Assembly (NCBI RefSeq): GCF_030064895.1
Contig: NZ_JASJEB010000043.1
Location: 1-43,170 of the forward strand
DNA length: 43,170 bases
From: Crocosphaera sp.
GTDB lineage: Bacteria > Cyanobacteriota > Cyanobacteriia > Cyanobacteriales > Microcystaceae
Direction of reading: 5' to 3'
Part shown: positions 14,885 to 22,198 of the stretch, piece after piece
Position numbering within the stretch: the stretch's first letter is position 1
How the letters are laid out: every line of letters begins with the position of its first letter
Notes under the pieces: model-generated
Databases searched by the model: none
What the model was told of the DNA's origin: nothing
Seen by the model: the letters and a program-made list of their open reading frames with translations, nothing else
Translations under genes and position numbers: made by a program

Positions 14885-15772
14885 ATGCCTTGGACTCGAA
14901 TTATTACGGCCATTGTTGCTATTTTCCTCGCCTTGGGAATGTTAATTGTCGGGGGATGGTATTTTACCGTCGGACTCTGTGTTATCGTCTTTTTGGGACA
15001 ACTGGAGTATTTTCAATTAGTTCGCGCTAAAGGGATCGCCCCGGCAGCGAAAACAACTCTGGTGGTATCTCAAATATTATTGATCAGTTCCGCCATCGCC
15101 CCACCCCTGACGGACGCTTTATTTCCCTTAACTGGGGCTTTAATCTGTTTTTACCTATTATTTCAGCCAAAATTAGCCAGTATTGCTGATATTTCCACCT
15201 CAGTCTTAGGACTATTTTATGGAGGTTATTTACCAAGTTATTGGGTAAGATTACGAGTAGGTTTTGCCCATGCTGTTCCTACTGTGGATGTAGCGAGTAG
15301 CAATTTACCGTTTATGGGTTATTGGCCGGAATCCTGGACCGAACCCAAATTATTTCCCCCTGCTTTAACCGTCACTTGTTTAGCGTTTGGTTGTATTTGG
15401 GCGGCGGATATTGGGGCTTATATTATGGGAAAATGGTTAGGGAGAACCCGTCTGTCTGATATTAGTCCCAAAAAAACAGTAGAAGGGGCATTATTTGGCT
15501 TATTAGGAAGTATTATTGTTGGAGAAATTGGTGCTTGGTATTTGGGATGGCCTTATTGGTATTTAACAGGAATGGTTTTAGGGCTATTAATTGGTATTGT
15601 TAGTTTATTGGGCGATTTAACAGAATCGATGATGAAAAGAGATGCGGGAGTTAAAGATTCTGGTCAATTAATTCCTGGCCATGGTGGCATTTTAGATCGA
15701 ACGGATAGTTATGTTTTTACTGCCCCTTTAGTCTATTATTTTGTTACTTTATTCTTACCTTTATTACAGTAA
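14885..15772 (+). CDS. cdsA: Phosphatidate cytidylyltransferase
   Basis: CdsA makes CDP-diacylglycerol from phosphatidic acid and CTP, the precursor for phosphatidylglycerol, the only phospholipid of cyanobacterial thylakoids. The 295-residue polytopic membrane protein has about seven hydrophobic segments and ends with the CDS signature: KRDAGVKDSGQLIPGHGGIL then DRTDS near residues 251-275, including the metal-binding Asp residues. AADIGAYIMGKWLGRTRLSD and SPKKTVEG near 177-205 are also family hallmarks. The gene is preceded by 143 nt that contain no obvious terminator; it may be read from the cbiT promoter. Confidence 0.95.
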   Translation: MPWTRIITAIVAIFLALGMLIVGGWYFTVGLCVIVFLGQLEYFQLVRAKGIAPAAKTTLVVSQILLISSAIAPPLTDALFPLTGALICFYLLFQPKLASIADISTSVLGLFYGGYLPSYWVRLRVGFAHAVPTVDVASSNLPFMGYWPESWTEPKLFPPALTVTCLAFGCIWAADIGAYIMGKWLGRTRLSDISPKKTVEGALFGLLGSIIVGEIGAWYLGWPYWYLTGMVLGLLIGIVSLLGDLTESMMKRDAGVKDSGQLIPGHGGILDRTDSYVFTAPLVYYFVTLFLPLLQ

Positions 15773-15803
15773 ATAGAGTTAACTGTCTTAACAGTGTCAA
15801 CCT

Positions 15804-15838
15804 CACTCCTGCCTCCTGCCTCATGCCTCCTGCCTCAT
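15804..15838. repeat. CCTGCCT heptamer STRR overlapping a gene end
   Basis: Four to five heptamers of the CCTGCCT/CATGCCT type are present. The tract supplies the last residues and stop codon of the epimerase gene read from the other strand. A related three-unit tract occurs at 21132-21157. Confidence 0.8.
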
Positions 15839-16873
15839 CTCAATCCCTAATCCAGCTAAATTATTAAGGCTTAATTTTCCTTCTTTTAGACTAACTCCTT
15901 GAAAGGGATCATCTATTAAGTTTAAGTGACTATCTAAGTCTAAATAATCAGCATAAGCAGCTAAATGAGTCATAGCAGTATTAGCTAAACTACTATCAGA
16001 ATAACAACCATACATAACTTGTAATTTACAAGTTTTAGCTACGGCGATCATTCTCATTACCTCACTTAATCCTCCTGCTTTCATTAGTTTAATATTAATG
16101 CCATGAATATAGGGAGATAGTTTGATAATATCTTCACTTTGAAAACAACTTTCATCCACAAAAATAGGTAAAGGCGATCGCTGATATAATTGGGGTAAAT
16201 TGCCCTCATCTCCTACTTTTAAAGGTTGTTCTAAATATTTAACATTTTGTTTAGCTAACCAATCACTCATAACAATAGCTTCTTTTAATGTCCATCCTCC
16301 GTTAGCATCTACTGTTAAAGGAAGATGGGGAGTTGCTTCACGGATAGCTAAAATCATCGCTTTATCTGCTTCTATTCCCTCTGGAGAACCCAACTTAATT
16401 TTTAATAGTTTTACATCCATAAAATTGAGCCAATTTCTCACTCTTTCAACTGCTTTTTCTGGGGAACTAATTCCAATTGTTACAGAGGTAGAAAAACAGC
16501 GATCGTCTTTTAATCCCCAAAGTTTCCAAAGAGGTAAATTAACCTTTTTTCCTAACCAATCATACAAAGCAGTATCAATGGCAGCGCGTAGGGAAGAATT
16601 CAGCTTACTTTCTAATAAAATGCTTTCTATTTCTTGTCTTTGTAAGGGATGATATTTTTCTAGATTAGGAATAATTTTTATTAATTCTTGTTTTAATTTT
16701 TCACTATTTATACTACTTTTTTTTGTTACTGAGAAAGGAGAAGCTTCGCCCCAACCTTCTATTTCTTCTGCTTCTATTTTGATCCATAAATTAGTATTTT
16801 TAGCAGTAGTTCCCCGACTAATGGTTAAAGGAAAGCGTTTATGAACGGTAAAAGGTTGAATGGTAAGACGCAT
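15821..16873 (-). CDS. Dipeptide epimerase (enolase superfamily)
   Basis: A 350-residue member of the muconate-lactonizing subgroup of the enolase superfamily, closest to L-Ala-D/L-Glu epimerases that recycle murein peptides. The catalytic set is visible: KIKLG with Lys at 158 and 160, TVDANGGW (D189), EQP (E215), VDES (D240), and Lys in NIKLMKAGG (K262 or K265). A menaquinone-pathway o-succinylbenzoate synthase is the main alternative, but the TAALYDWLGK-like segment and the EQPL motif favour epimerase. The ATG at 16873 is preceded in frame by TTG. The C-terminal MRQEA and the stop are made from the heptamer repeat. Confidence 0.85.
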   Translation of the reverse strand: MRLTIQPFTVHKRFPLTISRGTTAKNTNLWIKIEAEEIEGWGEASPFSVTKKSSINSEKLKQELIKIIPNLEKYHPLQRQEIESILLESKLNSSLRAAIDTALYDWLGKKVNLPLWKLWGLKDDRCFSTSVTIGISSPEKAVERVRNWLNFMDVKLLKIKLGSPEGIEADKAMILAIREATPHLPLTVDANGGWTLKEAIVMSDWLAKQNVKYLEQPLKVGDEGNLPQLYQRSPLPIFVDESCFQSEDIIKLSPYIHGINIKLMKAGGLSEVMRMIAVAKTCKLQVMYGCYSDSSLANTAMTHLAAYADYLDLDSHLNLIDDPFQGVSLKEGKLSLNNLAGLGIEMRQEA

Positions 16874-17074
16874 CAAATTTACGAAAGTTTATTAACAAGC
16901 AACAAACCCTAAAAAATTAATTAATCAACTAAGGGAATATTTATTGTTACTGTATCATAAAAGCTAATCCATCAGGTAAATTTACTTATGGATTATTATC
17001 TGAGAGTCTTTAGCAGAAAAGAAGACAGAGAACACATTTCTATCCCATATCCATCCATTGAGGTTTAAATAATT

Positions 17075-17320
17075 ATGTGTTTAGCGGTTCCTGGAAAAGT
17101 GGTTAGTATTAGTGGAGATGATCCCTTATTGAGAAAAGGAAAAGTTAGTTTTGGGGGAGTCATTAAAGAGGTTAGTTTAGCTTATGTTCCCGAAGTAAAA
17201 ATTGATGACTATGTAATTGTTCATGTGGGGTTTGCCCTTAGTATTTTAGACCAAGAAGCAGCAGAAAAAAGTCTCGCCGAATTTCGAGAAATGGAAGCGA
17301 TTTTATCAACAGACAATTGA
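17075..17320 (+). CDS. hypC: Hydrogenase assembly chaperone HypC
   Basis: An 81-residue cytosolic protein of the HypC/HupF family, which carries the Fe(CN)2CO group from HypD to the large subunit of NiFe hydrogenase. The required N-terminal Cys is present in MCLAVPGKVV, and the VSLAYVPEVKIDDYVIVHVGFALSILD stretch is typical of the OB-like fold. No other hyp or hydrogenase gene is nearby, which is common in cyanobacteria with scattered hyp genes. Its stop lies 17 nt from the stop of the convergent response regulator. Confidence 0.96.
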   Translation: MCLAVPGKVVSISGDDPLLRKGKVSFGGVIKEVSLAYVPEVKIDDYVIVHVGFALSILDQEAAEKSLAEFREMEAILSTDN

Positions 17321-17337
17321 TAACTGTTAACTGTTAA

Positions 17338-18096
17338 TTATCCAAACCGATAACCAAACCCCCGAACCGTAATTAAATATTGGGGTTGACTGGGATCTTG
17401 TTCCAATTTTTCCCGTAACCAACGAATATGAACATCAACAGTTTTGGTATCTCCTAAAAAATCCGGTCCCCAAATTTGTTCAATCAATTGGTCCCTTGAC
17501 CAAACCCGACGGGGATAACTCATAAACAATTCTAATAAACGATATTCCTTAGGGGAAAGGTTAACTTCTTGTTCCCCTAGTGTCACGCGACATTCTTGGG
17601 TGTAGAGGGTAATATCACGAAACTGTTTAACAGAACTCGATGAAGAACTGGTGAAGTTTTGACGGCGAATTAAAGCCCGACAACGGGCGACTAATTCTCG
17701 CATACTAAAAGGTTTAGTCAAATAATCATCCGCCCCCACTTCTAAACCCAAGACACGGTCAGTTTCGCTGGCCTTGGCACTGAGAATTAAAATAGGAATA
17801 ATATTGCCGTGATAACGCAAGAGACGACAGATATCTAAACCATTCACTTGAGGTAACATCAAATCTAAAACCAACATATCAAATTCCGTTGCTGTTGCCG
17901 TCGGATTTTCCTCTTCCTGTTGTAATAGATTGAGTGCCGTTCTTCCATCGCTAACTGCGGTGATGTCATAACCTTCCTCTTCCAAGGCCAGGACAATCAT
18001 ATCTCTGATCACGTCTTCATCTTCCACCACCAGGATGCGGTGAGTGTTGACTACAGAAGAGTTAGGGGGATTTTGATTGGTATCAATAGACAACAT
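17338..18096 (-). CDS. OmpR/PhoB-type response regulator
   Basis: A 252-residue transcription regulator. The receiver domain (about 20-138) has acidic E25/D26, phospho-acceptor Asp in MLVLDLMLP (D78), Ser/Thr in LILSAK and Lys in LTKPF (K128); a Glu/Ala/Thr insert at 61-71 lengthens the loop before D78. A poly-Ser linker near 145-151 leads to a winged-helix domain ending YLITVRGFGYRFG. The sequence is not RpaA or RpaB by recollection of their receivers, and I give no name. The cognate kinase is not adjacent, as usual in cyanobacteria. The gene is divergent from the creatininase-like gene, about 106 nt away. Confidence 0.92.
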   Translation of the reverse strand: MLSIDTNQNPPNSSVVNTHRILVVEDEDVIRDMIVLALEEEGYDITAVSDGRTALNLLQQEEENPTATATEFDMLVLDLMLPQVNGLDICRLLRYHGNIIPILILSAKASETDRVLGLEVGADDYLTKPFSMRELVARCRALIRRQNFTSSSSSSVKQFRDITLYTQECRVTLGEQEVNLSPKEYRLLELFMSYPRRVWSRDQLIEQIWGPDFLGDTKTVDVHIRWLREKLEQDPSQPQYLITVRGFGYRFG

Positions 18097-18202
18097 AATT
18101 AACCTAATTTGTGATTCTATGCCAATATAGACAACAAAACTAAACCGTTAGAATGGAAAACATTCTCATCCTTGTTATACCACTGAATCAGGATTAAGTA
18201 CT

Positions 18203-18949
18203 ATGTTGCTACATTTAATGACCTGGCCCGAAGTCCAAGACTATTTACAAACCAATACAGGGATAATTCTTCCCATTGGTTCAACCGAACAACACGGACC
18301 AACCGGGTTAATTGGAACCGATGCAATATGTGCAGAAGCGATCGCTAAAGGAGTAGGAAAAGCGACTCAAACCGTAGTTGGACCGACGATTAATGTAGGG
18401 ATGGCGTTACATCATACGGCCTTTCCTGGCAGCATGAGTTTACGACCTAGTACCCTGATTCAAGTAATCCTTGATTATCTTACCAGTTTAACAGCAGCCG
18501 GATTTACTCGTTACTTTTTTATTAATGGTCATGGCGGTAATATTGCCACTTTAAAAGCTGCTTTTTCTGAAAGTTATTATCATTTATCCCATCTCAATCT
18601 GCCCCAAGCAGATCAAGTTCGAGCTAAGGTAGGGAACTGGTTTATGTGTCGTTCAGTTTACCAAAAAGCTAAAGAATTATATGGAGCTCAAGAAGGATCT
18701 CATGCGACTCCTTCTGAAGTAGCTGTAACTCAATTTGTTTATCCTGAGTCTATTAAAAATGCTTCTTTATCTCCTGATGTTAATTCGGGTTATCCTATTT
18801 ATGGAGCAACGGATTTTCGCGCCCATTATCCTGATGGTAGAATGGGATCAAATCCAGCTTTAGCAACCCCCGAACATGGTAAAGAATTGTATGAATTAGC
18901 TGTTAAAGAATTGAGTGAAAGTTATTTGAAATTTGCTCAAGCTGATTAA
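18203..18949 (+). CDS. Creatininase-family amidohydrolase
   Basis: A 248-residue protein of the creatininase fold. The metal-binding set is visible: STEQHGP (E29, H31), LIGTDA (D40), NGHGGN (109-114) and GSHATPSE near 172. The length matches small family members. The family includes creatinine amidohydrolase and enzymes of F420 or riboflavin-related synthesis; a creatinine substrate is unlikely in a cyanobacterium and the real substrate is unknown. It converges with the glycosyltransferase gene and the two ends overlap by 4 nt. Confidence 0.88.
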   Translation: MLLHLMTWPEVQDYLQTNTGIILPIGSTEQHGPTGLIGTDAICAEAIAKGVGKATQTVVGPTINVGMALHHTAFPGSMSLRPSTLIQVILDYLTSLTAAGFTRYFFINGHGGNIATLKAAFSESYYHLSHLNLPQADQVRAKVGNWFMCRSVYQKAKELYGAQEGSHATPSEVAVTQFVYPESIKNASLSPDVNSGYPIYGATDFRAHYPDGRMGSNPALATPEHGKELYELAVKELSESYLKFAQAD

Positions 18950-19935
18950 CTTAAATTAGAGTTTTCTAACTGTTTAGAATCTTGTTGATTCTCAAACCCG
19001 TAACGTTCTCGAATTAAATAGAGAGGACGTTGTTTGGTTTCTTCATAAATACGGCCTAAATATTCTCCGAGTATTCCTAATGTAATTAACTGTACACCCC
19101 CAATAAAGAGTATTGTAACCATCAAAGACGCATATCCAGGCACATCGATGCCTAAAATAATCGTTCTAATAATGAGAAAACTACCATAAATAAAAGCTAA
19201 TAAAGATAAAACAACTCCTAAATAACTCCAAACTTTTAAAGGCACTAAACTAAAAGAAGTAATCCCATCTATGGCAAAATTCCATAACTTCCAATAATTC
19301 CATTTGGTCGTCCCTTGGAGTCGGTTGGGGCGATCGTATAATACATAAGTCTGTTTGAAACCAACCCAAGCAAATAACCCTTTCATAAAACGAGTCCTTT
19401 CCGGCATGGTTTTGATCGCTTCTATAACTCGTCTATCTAGTAAACGAAAATCTCCAGTATCACGGGGAATAGGAACACTACTAATACGACCAATTATACG
19501 ATAAAAGGCATTAGCTGTTGTCTTTTTAAACCAACTTTCTCCTTGTCGTGAACGACGTTTTCCAGAAACAACATCGTACCCTTCTCGCCATTTTTCAACA
19601 AATTGTTCGATTAATTCAGGGGGATCTTGTAAATCAGCATCAATAGGGATAATAGCCTTTCCTTGAGCGTTTTCTAACCCTGCGGTTAGGGCAATATCTT
19701 TGCCAAAATTACGAGAGAGACTAATAACTTTAATCTCTGGACAACGATGATGATAATTAATTAAAAGTTCTAGGGTTCGATCTTTGCTACCGTCATCTAT
19801 ACACACAATCTCATAGGATAAGCTTAGATGATTTAAAACCTTGAACAGCCTCTCAAAAAGCACATCAAGACCCTCTTCCTCATTGTAACAAGGCACAATA
19901 ATTGATATTTCTACTTGATTAGGATTAAAAGACAT
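18946..19935 (-). CDS. GT2 family glycosyltransferase (polyprenyl-phosphate type)
   Basis: A 329-residue GT-A enzyme. The start IIVPCYNEEEGLDVLFERL and the DDGSKDRT motif (47-54) are the nucleotide-sugar loop; IPIDADLQDPPELIE (97-111) holds the DxD metal site; the acceptor region includes YDRPNRLQGTTKWNYWKLW. Two TM segments near 235-257 and 268-292 follow, as in GtrB-type enzymes that put glucose or another sugar on undecaprenyl phosphate. The lipid-linked product and its pathway are unknown. Start ATG lies 105 nt from the divergent purM gene. Confidence 0.92.
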   Translation of the reverse strand: MSFNPNQVEISIIVPCYNEEEGLDVLFERLFKVLNHLSLSYEIVCIDDGSKDRTLELLINYHHRCPEIKVISLSRNFGKDIALTAGLENAQGKAIIPIDADLQDPPELIEQFVEKWREGYDVVSGKRRSRQGESWFKKTTANAFYRIIGRISSVPIPRDTGDFRLLDRRVIEAIKTMPERTRFMKGLFAWVGFKQTYVLYDRPNRLQGTTKWNYWKLWNFAIDGITSFSLVPLKVWSYLGVVLSLLAFIYGSFLIIRTIILGIDVPGYASLMVTILFIGGVQLITLGILGEYLGRIYEETKQRPLYLIRERYGFENQQDSKQLENSNLS

Positions 19936-20040
19936 AATGCTATTGCCAATTCTTAAGAGACTATATCTCGATAAATAAGTTAATTATGAAAGTTTTAGAG
20001 GATAAATTCTTCTGAGATATTTAAGAGAATATCAGTTACA

Positions 20041-21102
20041 ATGACTGAATGCAAGTTAACAGAGTTTCTCCAGTTTTCTATGGACTATCAAGACGCAGGG
20101 GTTAATATTGAGGCCGGTCGTTCATTTGTCGATAAAATTCGTCGTTCTGTGGAGAGTACCTACAGTTCCCAGGTTTTAGGAGGATTAGGGGGTTTTGGAG
20201 GTTATTTTGAGTTACCCACAGGTTATGAAAATCCTGTTTTAGTTTCTGGTACCGATGGGGTAGGAACTAAGTTAAAAATCGCTCAAGCTATCAATTCTCA
20301 TCATACTATTGGTATCGATTTGGTGGCTATGTGTGTCAATGATATTTTAACTTCTGGGGCTAAACCTTTATTCTTTTTAGATTATTTGGCTACAGGAAAA
20401 TTAAACCCTCAACAATTGAGTGATGTGGTAACAGGAATTGTGGAAGGATGTCGTTTGAGTGGTTGCTCTTTATTAGGGGGAGAAACCGCAGAAATGCCGG
20501 GTTTTTATGGAGTGGGTGAATACGATGTGGCAGGATTTTGTGTGGGTATTGTGGAAAAAAGTAAACTGCTGGATGGTTCACAAATTCAGGTTGGTGATGT
20601 GGCTATTGGGTTAAGTAGTAGTGGAGTTCATAGTAATGGTTTTAGTTTAGTTCGTAAAATTGTTGAAGTTAATGATATAAACTGGAGCGATCGCTTTGAT
20701 AAATTAGGTGAGAAAACTTTAGGAGAAGTTCTCTTAACACCGACACAAATTTATGTTCAACCTATTCTAGAAGCGTTAAAATCAGGTTCGGAAATTAAGG
20801 CTATGGCTCATATTACAGGAGGGGGTTTACCTGAAAATTTACCCCGTTGTTTAAAGGAAAATCAATCTATTAAAATTAATCCAGAAGCTTGGCCAGTTTT
20901 ACCTATTTTTCAATGGATTGCTGATATGGGAAATGTTGAATCTTCTGCTATGTTCAACACTTTTAATATGGGAATTGGTTTCGTTATTATTGTTCCTAAA
21001 AATCAAGCAATTAGTACCATAGAATGGCTTAAAAGTAAAGATATATTAGCTTATGAAATAGGTGAAGTTATGGAAGGAAACAGAGAGCTAATTGGAATAT
21101 AA
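20041..21102 (+). CDS. purM: Phosphoribosylformylglycinamidine cyclo-ligase
   Basis: PurM (AIR synthetase) closes the imidazole ring in purine synthesis, using ATP. The 353-residue protein has [20 protein letters not shown] near the start, [13 protein letters not shown] (67-79), [15 protein letters not shown] (90-104), and the [13 protein letters not shown] loop near residue 257. Start choice: ATG at 20041 gives a 13-residue extension ([13 protein letters not shown]) before MDYQDAG, which is the usual PurM start; a second ATG lies there at 20080. Neither has a good ribosome-binding site, so the shorter form (20080) is equally plausible. The ABC permease gene follows 90 nt downstream. Confidence 0.95.
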   Translation: MTECKLTEFLQFSMDYQDAGVNIEAGRSFVDKIRRSVESTYSSQVLGGLGGFGGYFELPTGYENPVLVSGTDGVGTKLKIAQAINSHHTIGIDLVAMCVNDILTSGAKPLFFLDYLATGKLNPQQLSDVVTGIVEGCRLSGCSLLGGETAEMPGFYGVGEYDVAGFCVGIVEKSKLLDGSQIQVGDVAIGLSSSGVHSNGFSLVRKIVEVNDINWSDRFDKLGEKTLGEVLLTPTQIYVQPILEALKSGSEIKAMAHITGGGLPENLPRCLKENQSIKINPEAWPVLPIFQWIADMGNVESSAMFNTFNMGIGFVIIVPKNQAISTIEWLKSKDILAYEIGEVMEGNRELIGI

Positions 21103-21131
21103 GTAGTCGGACATAAATATAGCTGTAAAGC

Positions 21132-21157
21132 TACTCCTGCCTCCTGCCTCCTGCCTC
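21132..21157. repeat. CCTGCCT heptamer STRR
   Basis: Three exact CCTGCCT units follow ACT, in the gap between purM and the permease. The unit matches the tract at 15804-15838. Confidence 0.8.
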
Positions 21158-21192
21158 TTCTCAACTGTAAAGTTTATTTTTTTGTTTCTGAA

Positions 21193-22107
21193 ATGAGTTT
21201 TTTGGTGGATTATTTAGCAGCAACAATTCGTTTATCTATTCCTCTTGGTTTTGCTGCTTTAGGAGGAATGTGGTCAGAACGTTCTGGGGTTTTAAATATT
21301 GCTTTAGAAGGAATGTTATTAACAGGAGCTTTTGTGAGTGCTTCTATTGCTTTGCTAACTAATAATGCTTGGTTAGGATTAATACTAGGCTCTGTAATTG
21401 CTGGATTAGTTGCATTATTACACGCTTATTTATCTATTACTTTAAAAGTCAATCAAATTGTCTCAGCTTTAGGAATTAATTTATCTATAAGTGGATTATC
21501 TGCTTTTTTGAGTCGCCTTATTTTTTCCCAAAGAGCTACCAATACATTACCTAAACTATCCATTTTTGATTGGTTAACTTCTGAAAAATACAAGTTGATT
21601 TTATCTGTTGAAAACTTATTTGTATTTTTCTTGATTTTTTGTGCATTTTTTAGTATTCATATCTTATTTGATACAAATTTTGGCTTGTCAGTTAGAGCCG
21701 TAGGTCAATATCCCTTAGCCGCAGAAACAGCAGGAATTTCTGTTAACTTCATTCGTTATATTTGTGTAACTTTATCGGGGCTATTATGTGGAATTGGGGG
21801 AGCTTATTTAGCCCTAGTTCATATCCAATATTTTGCTGAAGGAATTGTCTCCGGAAAAGGATATATTGCCCTAGCTGCCGTAATTTTTGGAAGGTGGCAC
21901 CCTCTGGGAATAATGGCAGCTTGTTTTTTATTTGGAGCAACAGAAGCCCTACAGTTAAGAATACAAGCTTTTAATCTCAATATTCCCTATCAATTTTTGA
22001 ATGTGTTGCCATATCTTGTTGCTTTATTAGCATTATTAGGATTAGGGGGTAAAGTCTCCCCACCCAAAGCCTTAGGGATTGCTTACAATAAAGAAATTAG
22101 AGAATAA
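21193..22107 (+). CDS. ABC transporter permease, nucleoside/BMP type
   Basis: A 304-residue polytopic membrane protein of the branched-chain/BMP permease superfamily, probably the second permease of a nucleoside- or simple-sugar importer (NupQ/YufQ type). The family signature is LGGMWSERSGVLNIALEGML (residues 23-42), followed by about eight TM segments and GKGYIALAAVIFGRWHPLGIMAA near 220-242. The ATP-binding subunit, the other permease and the binding protein are not in this window, so the transporter must be split over other loci. The weak ribosome-binding site and 90-nt gap from purM leave co-transcription open. Confidence 0.9.
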   Translation: MSFLVDYLAATIRLSIPLGFAALGGMWSERSGVLNIALEGMLLTGAFVSASIALLTNNAWLGLILGSVIAGLVALLHAYLSITLKVNQIVSALGINLSISGLSAFLSRLIFSQRATNTLPKLSIFDWLTSEKYKLILSVENLFVFFLIFCAFFSIHILFDTNFGLSVRAVGQYPLAAETAGISVNFIRYICVTLSGLLCGIGGAYLALVHIQYFAEGIVSGKGYIALAAVIFGRWHPLGIMAACFLFGATEALQLRIQAFNLNIPYQFLNVLPYLVALLALLGLGGKVSPPKALGIAYNKEIRE

Positions 22108-22198
22108 TGCTATTACGAAATGCCACCATAAGCACAGTTTACGATAGAATAATCGAAATTTAAAAAATGCCAATAAATCAGATAGTGAGGAGTGTGTT

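Noticed and set aside
15804-15838. CRISPR-like regularity in the short tandem repeats
   Set aside because: Units are seven to eight bases with no spacers, so these are simple tandem repeats; no CRISPR array or cas gene is present in the window.
17338-18096. Naming the OmpR-type regulator RpaA or RpaB
   Set aside because: The receiver sequence does not match my recollection of either protein, and no neighbour supports a name.
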